From contig NZ_SJPO01000011.1 in NCBI RefSeq assembly GCF_007859935.1, forward strand, positions 1 through 64,000: a stretch of 64,000 nt of DNA, in the 5' to 3' direction. The notes below the pieces were generated by a model. The model was given only the letters and a program-made list of their open reading frames with translations. It searched no databases and was not told the origin of the DNA. Both the position numbers and the translations under genes were made by a program. Source of the DNA: Posidoniimonas polymericola (GTDB lineage: Bacteria; Planctomycetota; Planctomycetia; Pirellulales; Lacipirellulaceae). Shown in pieces: positions 1 through 9,993 of this stretch; position 1 is the stretch's first letter, and each line of letters opens with the position of its first letter.

Positions 1-287
1 GGCGCAACCTCGACTAGATCGCCTCGCAGTGACGAATTGGCGTGCGCAAATCGCGTGCCGAACAGTATTGGACCTGTCCCTGTTTCTCTGTCTCCCTGTT
101 TCTCTGTCTGTCGGCGTTGCCGCCGGAGTTTCTTGTTGACCCGAGAATCGTGTCGAGCTGAGTTGAAGAGCAGGCTGCTCACTGGTTCACACTGCCAGCA
201 AGCTGGGCAGTGGCGCCAAAGCAGTGCCACCAGCCGGAGCCAGTGGCGCCCGATTTCGGCGTTCCATAGACTGTGCCACCCGGCGGC
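1..287. other. Intergenic segment with short tandem and inverted repeats
   Basis: No convincing gene is seen here. At about 76-112 a 15-base unit reading roughly CCTGTTTCTCTGTCT occurs twice in tandem. From about 209 to 275 there are repeated GTGGCGCC/GTGCCACC words in both orientations, typical of the hairpin-rich gene ends in this genome. It lies just downstream of the reverse-strand gene ending at 288 and may hold its transcription end, but no terminator with a T-run is visible. Confidence 0.4.
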
Positions 288-1058
288 CTAGTTGGCGTCG
301 GCCTCGTCCGCGACGATTCCGACGTAGAGGCTCCCGCCTGTCTGCCACGGATCGCCGCCACCGTTGAGCCCTTCGAGCTGCTTGTGAAAGTTGGGGATGA
401 CGTATTGATCTGCGAGTTTCTCGGTTGCTTCTAAGCACTTGAAGAGGTAGTCGCGCTCGGCGTCAACATCCGGGGCCGTCACATGTGTGATTGCGCCTGT
501 CGTGTGGCTGAACCCAACGCGTTGGTCGTAGACCGCAGAACCGATCCACTTTGGTCGGCCGTCAGCGGTTGTTTCGCCGGTCTTCCAGAGTCGCACGTGA
601 TGGCGGTGGCGGGGGTTGTCGCCCACTGGCTGCTCAAATGCTAGGTCTTCCTTCCGACCGAATAGGTAGAGGCTGCTTACCGGCGCGTCGTCGTCGGGAC
701 GAGACAGAACCGTGTCCGCCGCAATCTTCAGGTCGCTATCAAGCCCCAGGCCGACGGCCGCATACCAATCGGCGGCCGCCATAAGACTCTGGATCTGCGT
801 CTGCGCACCAACCAGCGCCACGTTTAGCGGATCGCCAGGGTGATGGTCGGCGGTCTGAGTAACGCGCGGGTTCTCGTCAAACGTGGGATGTCGCTGCGCA
901 TACTCGCTCCACACCATCGGCATGATCAGGTACGCAAGCATGAGCCATGCCGCTAACAGGCTGACGGCGCCCTTCAGCAGGACGGCGGGCCGGACCCGCC
1001 GTCGTGGCGCCGCGGTTGTGTGTTCGTTCGCCAAGGAACGGTCTCCTTTCTTTCCCAT
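288..1058 (-). CDS. LssY C-terminal domain membrane protein
   Basis: A protein of about 256 residues with a basic N-terminus, one transmembrane segment at about residues 27-49, and a soluble domain. The domain carries the signature of the LssY_C family (an ALVG motif, then SSLYLFGR and a PRHRHHVRLW stretch). LssY_C domains are found at the end of some PAP2/DedA-type membrane proteins and also alone with a TM anchor; their biochemical role is not known. The ATG at 1058 has no Shine-Dalgarno sequence. A TTG at 1034 is preceded by AAGGAG at good spacing and could be the true start, which would shorten the protein by 8 residues without touching the domain. No partner gene is adjacent. Family call fairly sure; function unknown. 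Confidence 0.75.
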   Translation of the reverse strand: MGKKGDRSLANEHTTAAPRRRVRPAVLLKGAVSLLAAWLMLAYLIMPMVWSEYAQRHPTFDENPRVTQTADHHPGDPLNVALVGAQTQIQSLMAAADWYAAVGLGLDSDLKIAADTVLSRPDDDAPVSSLYLFGRKEDLAFEQPVGDNPRHRHHVRLWKTGETTADGRPKWIGSAVYDQRVGFSHTTGAITHVTAPDVDAERDYLFKCLEATEKLADQYVIPNFHKQLEGLNGGGDPWQTGGSLYVGIVADEADAN

Positions 1059-1417
1059 CGGTAAGCTATCGCTGTTTTACGCCGACAGCAAGCTTGGGAG
1101 GAGAGAAACCTGACGGTGCTGCCCTGCCGAAAGGGTCGCGTCGAGCGCATTCGGGTGCTAACGCCCCGCGGCTGGTGACCGCGCTTAGGGCGGCGCCGCT
1201 GGTAATTTGCCACGCGCTGTTGGGACGTGCCAACCGGTTGGTTGCTGACGCGCAAGGGCGGCGTGTTTCTGGTGACGGCGCCGATTGTTCACGGCTCGGA
1301 GAGCCGTGCGACTTTCTCCGTGGTTTCCGGTGGAAATCGGCCTCTCAGTCGGCGAAAATGAGTGTGTGTACATGTGTATACATCCGCAGTTGGCACGAAA
1401 ATCACGGGGAGCAAGCA
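1059..1417. other. Divergent intergenic region
   Basis: 359 bases between divergent genes. It contains one copy of the CTAACGCCCCGCGGCTG repeat at about 1157-1173, which recurs in other gaps of this window. A locally AT-richer stretch at about 1356-1390 (GAGTGTGTGTACATGTGTATACATC) contains the palindrome TGTACATGTGTATACA and probably holds the promoter or operator of the gene at 1418. An open frame extends back to 1004 but is not the expected N-terminus of that protein. Confidence 0.4.
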
Positions 1418-2239
1418 ATGGGTCGGCCAAGGGTGCTGGATGAGGGGAAGCAGCGGGAGGTTTGTGCGCTGCTGACCGCGGGGATGACCGTGGGCGAGGC
1501 GGCCGACTATGTCGGCTGCTGCGTGAAGACGATCCGCCGTGAGCAGGCCCGCGACGACGATTTCGACGAGCGGGTGCGTCGCGCGCGGATGGCCGCTCGG
1601 CTGGGGCCGCTGCAGGCGGTGCGGCAGGCGGCGGCCACGCACTGGCGGGCCGCGGCGTGGCTGGTCGACCGGCAGGACCGCCAGGAAGAACGCGAGCGGC
1701 GGGCGCGTTGCGAGCAGGCGAAGCTCAAGCAACAGCGGGCCAAAGCCAAGCCCAAACAGCCGCCGCAGCCGTGGGACCTCGAGCGACAGATCCAGCAGAT
1801 TGCTTCCGCGCGACCGCCCCATCAAGAACCGCCGGCCGACCCCAAGCGCCCCCGGCGTCAGCCGGGGGAGCCAACCACCACCGCCGCTCGCCCAGCGAAG
1901 GACCGTCGCTCACCAGTCGCCGCGGCGCTGAAAGAGCTCGCGGAGCAAATCGCCGCGTCGGCGCGGCGGGAGCGGCAGCGCGGGACAAAACCGGAGCTCG
2001 GGCCGGCGCCGGAACCCGCGGTTGAGCCTGCCGTGGAAGATTCAAACGCAGGCGGCGGGGTTTCCAACGCGGAGGGTTTTGTCCCCTCGCTTCGTGTTTT
2101 TGGACAAAACGATGAGGATGCCATGCGGCAGGTTCGTGGGCTCGCGAGCGTTGTCCCCTCCGCAAAACCCGCGGCTGCCGCCGAGGGCTGCTGTCTGAAA
2201 CACGCTATGAGCCCCCGGCGTGAGCCGGGGGAGTGCTAG
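1418..2239 (+). CDS. Helix-turn-helix protein with repeat-derived C-terminus
   Basis: A 273-residue protein. The ATG at 1418 is preceded by GGGGAG at about 1406 and begins a compact homeodomain-like helix-turn-helix (residues about 1-50: GRPRVLDEGKQ, then LTAGMTVGEAADYVGC and CVKTIRRE), the kind seen in terminase small subunits, transposases and phBC6A51-like proteins. A basic, Glu/Arg-rich helical stretch follows (about 85-110), then a low-complexity Pro/Ala/Lys tail. From about residue 145 the DNA is built of interspersed repeats: GGACAAAA/TTTTGTCC words and two copies of the CCCCCGGC-GTnA-GCCGGGGG palindrome. The last palindrome is followed by the TAG stop within a few bases. The stop overlaps the stop of the convergent pilT gene through the palindrome CTAG. 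DNA binding is inferred from the N-terminus; the tail may have no function. Confidence 0.6.
   Translation: MGRPRVLDEGKQREVCALLTAGMTVGEAADYVGCCVKTIRREQARDDDFDERVRRARMAARLGPLQAVRQAAATHWRAAAWLVDRQDRQEERERRARCEQAKLKQQRAKAKPKQPPQPWDLERQIQQIASARPPHQEPPADPKRPRRQPGEPTTTAARPAKDRRSPVAAALKELAEQIAASARRERQRGTKPELGPAPEPAVEPAVEDSNAGGGVSNAEGFVPSLRVFGQNDEDAMRQVRGLASVVPSAKPAAAAEGCCLKHAMSPRREPGEC
1980..2235 (+). repeat. Composite interspersed repeat inside the 3' end of a gene
   Basis: Modules seen: GGGACAAAACC at 1982-1992; AACGCGGAGGGTTTTGTCCCC beginning at 2066, with the inverted arm GGACAAAAC at 2102-2110; GTTGTCCCC at 2150-2158; and the palindrome CCCCCGGC-GTGA-GCCGGGGG at 2212-2231. A further palindrome with loop GTCA lies at 1849-1868. 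The modules at 2066-2110 and 2212-2231 recur on the opposite strand at 49895-49939 and 49841-49860. Confidence 0.75.
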
Positions 2240-3441
2240 TGCGCGATGATGCCCGACGCCGCCGCGTCGATCCCCTTGAGCAGCGACATGAACGCGTCGC
2301 GGTTGGGGGCCGATTCGAGCGCTACCTTGCGGTTGATCTTGTCCTGCTCGACCAGTTCGAACAGCGAGTAGGAGAAGTCACGCATGCCGGAGTCGCGGTA
2401 GCCGTGCAGCACGGCGTGCAGGTCCTCGTCTTCCTCCTCCATGATCTTCCGCTGCACCACCGAGTTGTTCAGCAGCACCTCGGTGGCCGGGAACCGCGAG
2501 CCGTCTTCGATGCCCGGCAGCAGCCGCTGGCACATGATGGCCCGCAGGCTGTTGGCCAGCGAAGAGCGGACGAACGCGTGTTCGGAGCGGTCGAAGAACT
2601 CGAGGATCCGCGCGAAGCTGAGCGGCACGTCGGCGCAGTGGAGTGAGCCGAGCACGAGGTGGCCGGTCTCGGCGGCCTGGATGGCGGCGAGCACGGTCTC
2701 GCGGTCGCGCATCTCGCCGATGAGGATCATGTCGGGGTCCTGGCGGACCACCACCCGCAGGGCGTCGCTAAAGTTGCGGACGTCGGAGCCGACCTCGCGC
2801 TGCGAGATGATGCTCTTGTCGCCCTCGAAGTGGAACTCGATCGGGTCCTCGATCGTGACGATGTGCAGGCCGCGGGTGTGGTTGATGTAGTCGACCATGG
2901 CGGCCATGGTGGAGCTCTTGCCCGAGCCCGTAACGCCGCAGACCAGGATCAGGCCCTCGTTCACGTGGCTGATGACTTCGCGGTAGACGTCCGGCAGGTT
3001 CAGCTTGTTGAAGTCGCTGATCTCGGACTGCACGCGGCGCATCGCGACGTGCGTGTCGCCCTGCGACTTGAAAATGTTGATGCGGAACCGGTCGCCGCTG
3101 GCGATCTGGGTAGAGAAGTCGAGCGAGCCGTTCTTGTCGAACTCGCTGAGCCGGCCCTCGGGCGCAAGCGGCAGCACCATGGCGTTGACGAACGCGGAGT
3201 CGGGGATGGGCGGCATCTGAACCTTGCGGAGGTGCCCGCCGATCCGCACGGTCGGCGAGTAGCCGGTCTTGATATGCAGGTCGGACGACTTGGTCCTAGA
3301 GACGAACGCCAACAGGTTGTTCATGACCTGGGTGGGCGATTCGGTGATGATGGTCGAATCGCCAGACGCGGGCGCAGTAGGCTGCGCTTCCACCGAAGCA
3401 TCCATACGGCTGCTCACGTGCGGCGCGAGGGAAGAGGCCAC
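2236..3441 (-). CDS. pilT: PilT-type twitching motility ATPase
   Basis: A 401-residue secretion-superfamily ATPase. Motifs in order: Walker [10 protein letters not shown] at 169-177, Asp box TIEDPIEF at about 196-203, Walker [11 protein letters not shown] at 237-246, and His box [10 protein letters not shown] at 259-268. This set and the length fit PilT/PilU, hexameric ATPases that retract type IV pili. About 30 residues at the N-terminus are disordered and non-conserved; the ATG at residue 13 is an alternative start. The usual PilT C-terminal AIRNLI motif is not obvious, and the C-terminal tail is long and acidic (EEEDEDL), so a diverged paralogue (PilU-like or planctomycete-specific) is possible. 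No other pilus gene lies nearby. ATPase call sure, exact role less so. Confidence 0.85.
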   Translation of the reverse strand: MASSLAPHVSSRMDASVEAQPTAPASGDSTIITESPTQVMNNLLAFVSRTKSSDLHIKTGYSPTVRIGGHLRKVQMPPIPDSAFVNAMVLPLAPEGRLSEFDKNGSLDFSTQIASGDRFRINIFKSQGDTHVAMRRVQSEISDFNKLNLPDVYREVISHVNEGLILVCGVTGSGKSSTMAAMVDYINHTRGLHIVTIEDPIEFHFEGDKSIISQREVGSDVRNFSDALRVVVRQDPDMILIGEMRDRETVLAAIQAAETGHLVLGSLHCADVPLSFARILEFFDRSEHAFVRSSLANSLRAIMCQRLLPGIEDGSRFPATEVLLNNSVVQRKIMEEEDEDLHAVLHGYRDSGMRDFSYSLFELVEQDKINRKVALESAPNRDAFMSLLKGIDAAASGIIAH

Positions 3442-3600
3442 GGCCCGCCCCGCGCCGAGTGGGCGGCGTCGCTGCGGTGCACTAGGCCCCGCTGGTCGGC
3501 GCCCCGCGGAGCGCCTCTTTCCAGTCTACGCGTCGCCGCGACCCAAAGCGAGCGTGATCTAGCGAGATTCCCTGTCCCTGCGGTAGCCGGCCAGGCCGGT

Positions 3601-5547
3601 CTACTCTTCCCAGATGGAGCCGACACGGTGCGCCTCGACACGGATCAGCTCGGACGTAGGGTCGGGCGTCAACTCTACTTTGTGACTGCTTGGGTCGAGC
3701 TTCGCGTAGTGCGACGACACCGCCTGGCCGTGGTTGGCGAACAGCTCGATCGACGCGCGGTCAACCAGCGCCCGGAGCGACACGCGTCCGTCGACCGGCG
3801 GTGCAGGGAGGCGGACTCCGGCGTACCAAAAGGCGCTCTCGTGGTACTCAATCCGCTCGCCCCGCAGATTGATCGCCAGCGTCGTAGCCTGGTCGGCCGC
3901 GAAGGTGATGCTGAGGTCGAGCTGCGCGGCGTCGAGCTGCTCGAGGGCGGTGTTCGCCGCGGCGATCGTGGGGTAGTCGAGCTCAACCGACTCCTCCCAC
4001 AGCGATTCGATCTCTTGGATTGGCCAGCGGAACAGCCGGACCCCGTCGGCGGTGGTGCGGAGCTCCATCGTGCAGGGGAAGCTCATCTGCTGGTTGAACG
4101 GCATCCCGGCGGCGACGAACGGCTCGTCGCCGCCGCGCATCCAGCCGATGATCACGGTCCGCCCGTCAGGAGCATTGTTAAACGTCTGGGCGGCGTAGTA
4201 GTTGGGGCCGTACTCGCCGCGGTGCGCGACGCGGTCGGTCTCGAGGGTGCGGCCGTCGAAAGTTCCCAGCTCGTACTCGAAGCTCGCGTCGTACAGCAGC
4301 CAACGCTGGTCGTCGGGGTCGCCATCGACGCTCAGCTGCACGAGGTCCATGCACTCGAACACCCAGTCGCGGTCGAAGTGGCTGGCGACCTCCCAGTTTT
4401 GCAGGTCCGGCGAGTTCAGCACCAGCACGCGGCCGGGCGTCCCCTGCTGCACCCACAGCACCATGACCCACTGCTGAGAGTCCTCATGCCAGAAGACCTT
4501 CGGGTCGCGCTCGCCGTCGTCGTAGCCCTGGTTCGGCAAAATCGGGCGGCCGTGGTTGTGCAGCTGGAACGTGCGGCCGCGGTCGGTGCTGTAGGCCAAC
4601 GCCTGCGTGAACGGCGAGCGGGCGTGGGTGAACGCGGCGACCATGGTGGGGGAGTCGCCCTCGGGGACGCCGAGCGTGTTGTTGGCGTCAATCACGGCGG
4701 TGCCGGAGTAGATGGTCCCGCCGCCGTACGGCAGGATCGCGTGCGGCAGCTGCCGCCAATGCACCATGTCGGGGCTCACCGCGTGGCCCCAGGTCATGTG
4801 GCCCCACTGCACGCCGGCCGGGTTGTGCTGGAAGAACAGGTGGTACTCGCCGTCCAGGTACACCATGCCGTTGGGGTCGTTCAGCCAGTGCTTGCGGGAC
4901 GTGAAGTGGAACCGCGGCCGCAGCGGCTGGTTGTAGCCGACCTCGCTGTAAGAGTCGAACGTGCGGAGGTCCTGCTCCACGCCGGACTCGCGGGCGGGCG
5001 CGCCGTCCGGCTGGTCGGTGGCGCGGAGGTCGTCGACGTTGACGTGGCCCCAGCCGGCGGTCGACCGGTCGACCACGCGGAACGTGACCCGCGCGCCGGC
5101 CAGGTCACGCACGTCCCAGTAGACGCGGGCGAGCCGCTCGCTGCCGCCGGGCGACAGGTTGGGCCCGGTGGCCGTGCGGACGGCCTGCCCATCGATGCAG
5201 AGGTCGACGCAGGTCTCGCCGCGGTGGCCGCCGCCGCCGATCAGCATCGTGAGGTACGGGCGCTCGAGTGTGAACTCCGGCGAGGCGAGCGTGCCGGTCG
5301 ATTGGTCGCCGCCGCGGAACGAGTTCACCAGCCCGCGGCCCGAAAAGCCGTCGACCGGCATCTGACCCGGCAGCGCGCCCGCCGGGGGCCGGTCGCCGAA
5401 GGCGTCGCCGGTGGCCTGCCAGTCGCCGTAGCCGTCCTCGAAGTCTGCGATCACGGTGTCGGGCCGCGGGGCGCCGAGCGCCACCGCGGGGGCGGCTCCG
5501 CAGCAGACCAGAAAGCAGGCGGCAAGCAGCAAGCGTGGGTAGATCAA
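3601..5547 (-). CDS. Secreted GH32 fructan hydrolase (levanase/inulinase type)
   Basis: A 648-residue protein with a signal peptide (about 1-25), an N-terminal beta-sandwich-like module (about 30-180, starting [11 protein letters not shown], as in several levanases) and a five-bladed GH32 catalytic domain from about 207, then a C-terminal beta-sandwich (about 520-645). Catalytic signatures: WLNDPNG at 221-227 with nucleophile Asp224, RDP at 347-349, and the acid/base motif ECMD with Glu398. Most family members have ECPD, so Met400 is unusual but not at a catalytic residue. GH32 enzymes hydrolyse beta-fructofuranosides (levan, inulin, sucrose). No sugar importer or sulfatase is adjacent, so the exact substrate is open. 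Secretion fits degradation of external polysaccharide. Confidence 0.9.
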   Translation of the reverse strand: MIYPRLLLAACFLVCCGAAPAVALGAPRPDTVIADFEDGYGDWQATGDAFGDRPPAGALPGQMPVDGFSGRGLVNSFRGGDQSTGTLASPEFTLERPYLTMLIGGGGHRGETCVDLCIDGQAVRTATGPNLSPGGSERLARVYWDVRDLAGARVTFRVVDRSTAGWGHVNVDDLRATDQPDGAPARESGVEQDLRTFDSYSEVGYNQPLRPRFHFTSRKHWLNDPNGMVYLDGEYHLFFQHNPAGVQWGHMTWGHAVSPDMVHWRQLPHAILPYGGGTIYSGTAVIDANNTLGVPEGDSPTMVAAFTHARSPFTQALAYSTDRGRTFQLHNHGRPILPNQGYDDGERDPKVFWHEDSQQWVMVLWVQQGTPGRVLVLNSPDLQNWEVASHFDRDWVFECMDLVQLSVDGDPDDQRWLLYDASFEYELGTFDGRTLETDRVAHRGEYGPNYYAAQTFNNAPDGRTVIIGWMRGGDEPFVAAGMPFNQQMSFPCTMELRTTADGVRLFRWPIQEIESLWEESVELDYPTIAAANTALEQLDAAQLDLSITFAADQATTLAINLRGERIEYHESAFWYAGVRLPAPPVDGRVSLRALVDRASIELFANHGQAVSSHYAKLDPSSHKVELTPDPTSELIRVEAHRVGSIWEE

Positions 5548-5634
5548 GAGGGTCGCCTCGCGCGTCGTGGGTGGCAGTCCGAATCAACTAGATTACCACA
5601 ACCGACGCGCTGGCGCCGCGTTCGACCACAGGGC

Positions 5635-6324
5635 CTACTCGAGCGCCGCCTGCAGCTCCTGCATCGCCAGCTGGTCGCGCAACTGGCCGCGGTGGGCGAA
5701 CACGCCCTGCAGGTTGCGGAGCGAGCGGAGCAGCCAGTCGGTCGGGCTGGCGATGGCGAGCGTGGCGGGCGTGGCCCGTTCCTGCCGGCCGGTGGCGCCG
5801 GAGATGAGCTCGATGGTCTCGTGCTCGTTGAGCAGCGCGCCGCCGTGGAACGCGTCGACAAACAGCGAGTGCTCGCCGACGCCCTCGTGCACGGTCACCG
5901 CGGCCAGGAAGTGGCCCGGCGCGTTCACGCCCTCCACCCGCAGCCCGACCAGCGAGGCGATCGTGCGGTAGACCAGCGTCAGCGAGATCGGGATCCCCCG
6001 CCGCGAGCGGAGCACGTCGGTCAGGTAGCTGTTGGCCGGGTTGTAGAAGTCGGTGGTGTTGCCGCGGAACCCAGCGACCTCGAACAGCACGTCGTGCAGG
6101 TGGGCGAGCAGGGCCTGGTCGCTGCGCGATCGGACCCGCGAGCAGACCGCGTCGGCCAGCTTCTGGACGACCGCGCAGTCGGCGTCGATCGACGCGTCGG
6201 GGCGGGCGTGCAGCGCGATGGCCGAGGCCGCGCGGAACAGGCCCAGTGGGCTCTGAGCCGCGTCGAGCTCGCGGACGAACGCGCGGTAAGCGGCGGGGCG
6301 GCAGTAAGCGGGGGATCCGGTCAA
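5635..6324 (-). CDS. SirB1-family transglutaminase-like protein
   Basis: A 229-residue protein matching the SirB1/Transglut_core2 family. The signature lies in the middle: [18 protein letters not shown], then [22 protein letters not shown] and FVDAFHGG. In this family the fold is transglutaminase-like, but the catalytic Cys is commonly absent, and I see none at the expected place. The function of SirB1 proteins is poorly known; in some bacteria they sit beside prmC or kdsA. Here the neighbour is the GH32 gene, with an 87-base gap and no obvious functional link. The ATG start gives a normal family length. Confidence 0.8.
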   Translation of the reverse strand: MTGSPAYCRPAAYRAFVRELDAAQSPLGLFRAASAIALHARPDASIDADCAVVQKLADAVCSRVRSRSDQALLAHLHDVLFEVAGFRGNTTDFYNPANSYLTDVLRSRRGIPISLTLVYRTIASLVGLRVEGVNAPGHFLAAVTVHEGVGEHSLFVDAFHGGALLNEHETIELISGATGRQERATPATLAIASPTDWLLRSLRNLQGVFAHRGQLRDQLAMQELQAALE

Positions 6325-6510
6325 GTTCGTTTGCTCGTTGTGGGGGCGGTGTGCCTACGGGCCAGTTTCGCGTTCGCAACCGAAATCTGCAAGCAATGGG
6401 TTGGTGGTCGCGTTGGGTGGCGGTATCGCCTGTGTTGTGCGGCCGGTAACATTAGAGGAGAAGCGCAGGTTCCTGTCCTGCGCGTGTTTCTGGCCACTCT
6501 TCACAGCCCC

Positions 6511-7953
<1,443 letters not shown>

Positions 7954-8093
7954 GAACCGTCTGCGGTCTTGCCTGACAAGTCGGAATGCGTTCGCTGAGG
8001 AGGAGTTTCACTGCGGCGCAGGTTTGAAAGACTCTTCGATGCTCAGAGCGACGCCACCTGTGCGGGTTGGCAGAGGACAAGGCCTGTCGAGTC

Positions 8094-8531
8094 TCACGCT
8101 CCGCGACCGAAGTAAAGCACTGAGCCATCGAGCCCCACGAACACCGTGCAGTGGCCACCTAGGATTCGTGTGAAAGCTCCGCTCGGACCGCTCGGAATGT
8201 CTTCGAGATGGACGATGTAGCACTCAACCTCGACTGGTTCGATTGGCTCGCCGTCTTCCGAGTAGTGAGTCCACACGCCCCGCTCAACGCCGTTGGGGAG
8301 AATCCTCAGCGACTTTCCGCGACTTACGGCTGCATCGATGGCTACCCTAATCGCCATTCTCTCAGTGATCTCGCCGTTGATTTCCGCCAACTCAGTGGTG
8401 AGCAGTTTAGAGTCTGCTTGTGTCCACCTGACGCCGTACCACGACTCGTATCTACTTCCCCACCAGGCGACGATGCTGGCGACCACAAAGATCCCGAGTA
8501 GCTGCTTCAGCGATATTCGCGGTTTCTTCAC
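8094..8531 (-). CDS. Small membrane-anchored hypothetical protein
   Basis: About 145 residues if translated from the GTG at 8531 (VKKPRISLKQLLGIF...). This gives a short basic N-terminus followed directly by a transmembrane helix (about residues 8-27), a layout common in small planctomycete proteins. An ATG at 8612 would add 27 residues lacking such features and is less likely. The rest is soluble, with no motif that I recognise. The base composition is less GC-rich than the neighbours, which suggests a fast-evolving or acquired gene. Function unknown. Confidence 0.6.
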   Translation of the reverse strand: MKKPRISLKQLLGIFVVASIVAWWGSRYESWYGVRWTQADSKLLTTELAEINGEITERMAIRVAIDAAVSRGKSLRILPNGVERGVWTHYSEDGEPIEPVEVECYIVHLEDIPSGPSGAFTRILGGHCTVFVGLDGSVLYFGRGA

Positions 8532-8671
8532 GCCTGCATTATCCGACTCTGAGCGTGGCTCTCGCAAGTACAAAGGACGGACCCACCTGTGCAAGTCAGC
8601 GTGCTCGACCAACTTGCATTGGCTTCATCGTCCGGCGCGTCTATCGGCATCCTTGATCGCTGCCCACAAAA

Positions 8672-8701
8672 AAAGCGGCCCGCCAACTGGCGGGCCGCTT
8701 T
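8672..8701 (-). terminator. Rho-independent terminator downstream of tRNA-Gln
   Basis: A 13-bp perfect stem (AAAGCGGCCCGCC paired with GGCGGGCCGCTTT) with a 4-base loop. On the reverse strand it ends in a run of seven T (complement of 8668-8674), just after the tRNA-Gln 3' end. It would end the tRNA transcript. Confidence 0.88.
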
Positions 8702-8707
8702 CGAAAG

Positions 8708-8779
8708 CTGGGGATCAGGGACTTGAACCCCGACTAACGGAATCAGAATCCGTCGTGCTACCGATTACACCAATCCCCA
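8708..8779 (-). tRNA. tRNA-Gln (anticodon CTG)
   Basis: A 72-base cloverleaf on the reverse strand. Acceptor TGGGGAT pairs with ATCCCCA, discriminator G; D-stem GTGT/GCAC with GG in the loop; anticodon stem ACGGA/TCCGT with loop TTCTGAT, giving anticodon CTG; T-arm CGGGG/CCCTG with loop TTCAAGT. CCA is not encoded. A strong terminator follows directly. Confidence 0.95.
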
Positions 8780-8836
8780 ATGATTGGTCGCCATGACTGG
8801 GCGAACGAAATAGGTTAGGTCGCGGCCTAGAAAAAA

Positions 8837-9973
8837 TCAAGGCGGGTTGGTCATTCTCCCTGCCGACCAGCCGGCCAGCTTTTCGGCCTTGAAAGCGACG
8901 AAGCGGTCTTCCTCAATCGCCGCCCGGGCGGCGGCCATCAGCCGCTGGTAGTAGGTCAGGTTGTGGATCGACAGCAGGATCGGGCCGAGCATCTCGCCGG
9001 CGTTGAACAGGTGCCGCAGGTAGCCGCGGCTGTGGCCGCAAGCGGGGCACGGGCAGTCCTCCTCCAGCGGCCCGGTGTCGTGCTTGTGGCGGGCGTTGCG
9101 GAGCCGCAGCGGGCCGTGGTCGGTAAAGGCCAGCGCGTTGCGGCCGTTGCGGGTCGGCATCACGCAGTCGAACATGTCGACCCCGCGGCTGATCGCCTCG
9201 ACCAGGTCGCGGGGCGTGCCGACGCCCATCAGGTAGCGGGGCCGCTCGCGGGGCAGGGCGGGGCAGACCGCGTCGAGCGTGCGGTCCATCTCCTCGGCGG
9301 TCTCGCCGACGCTCAAGCCGCCGATCGCGTAGCCGGCGAAGTCCATCGCGGCGAGCCGCTCGGCGCACTCCACCCGCAGCCCGGCGTCGAGGCCGCCCTG
9401 GACGATCGCGAACAGCGACTGGTCCGGCTTCGACGCGTGCCGCTGGCACCGCTCGGCCCAGCGGAGGCTCCGCTGCATCGCGTCGACGATCGCGTCGTGC
9501 TCGTTGGGGAGCGCGACCACGTGGTCCAGCACCATCGCCACGTCGGCGCCCAGGTGCTGCTGGATCTCGACCGAACGCTCCGGCGTCAGGTGCAGGGCGG
9601 CGCCGTCGATGTGCGAGTGGAAGCGGGCGCCCTCCTCGGTGATCTTCACCTGCTTCGCCAGGCTGAAGACCTGGAAGCCGCCGCTGTCGGTCAGCATCGG
9701 GCCGGTCCAGCCCGACATGCCGTGCAGGCCGCCGAGCTGCGCGACGGTCTCCTCGCCGGGACGCAGGGCCAGGTGGTAGGTGTTGCCGAGCACCATCTGG
9801 GCGCCCGTGCCGCGGAGGCGGTCGACGTCCACGCCCTTGACCGTGCCGACCGTGCCAACCGGCATAAAGGTTGGCAGGTCGACCGCGCCGTGCGGCGTGT
9901 GCAGCGTGGCGCGGCGGGCCGCGCACCCGGGGTCGGTGTGGTGCAGCTCAAAGGTGACGGCGTGCGCGGCCAA
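8837..9973 (-). CDS. tgt: tRNA-guanine transglycosylase
   Basis: A 378-residue enzyme that swaps guanine-34 for preQ1 in tRNAs with GUN anticodons (queuosine pathway). Visible motifs: [11 protein letters not shown] with Asp96, IVQGG in the middle, [12 protein letters not shown], the catalytic segment [14 protein letters not shown] with nucleophile Asp269, and zinc ligands Cys307, Cys309, Cys312 and His337. Full family length with all key residues. It follows the alpha-CTD/TPR gene after a 20-base gap on the same strand, so the two are probably co-transcribed. No queA, queC or yajC is in the window. Confidence 0.96.
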   Translation of the reverse strand: MAAHAVTFELHHTDPGCAARRATLHTPHGAVDLPTFMPVGTVGTVKGVDVDRLRGTGAQMVLGNTYHLALRPGEETVAQLGGLHGMSGWTGPMLTDSGGFQVFSLAKQVKITEEGARFHSHIDGAALHLTPERSVEIQQHLGADVAMVLDHVVALPNEHDAIVDAMQRSLRWAERCQRHASKPDQSLFAIVQGGLDAGLRVECAERLAAMDFAGYAIGGLSVGETAEEMDRTLDAVCPALPRERPRYLMGVGTPRDLVEAISRGVDMFDCVMPTRNGRNALAFTDHGPLRLRNARHKHDTGPLEEDCPCPACGHSRGYLRHLFNAGEMLGPILLSIHNLTYYQRLMAAARAAIEEDRFVAFKAEKLAGWSAGRMTNPP

Positions 9974-9993
9974 GTCTTACCCCGCCGAGGCGA

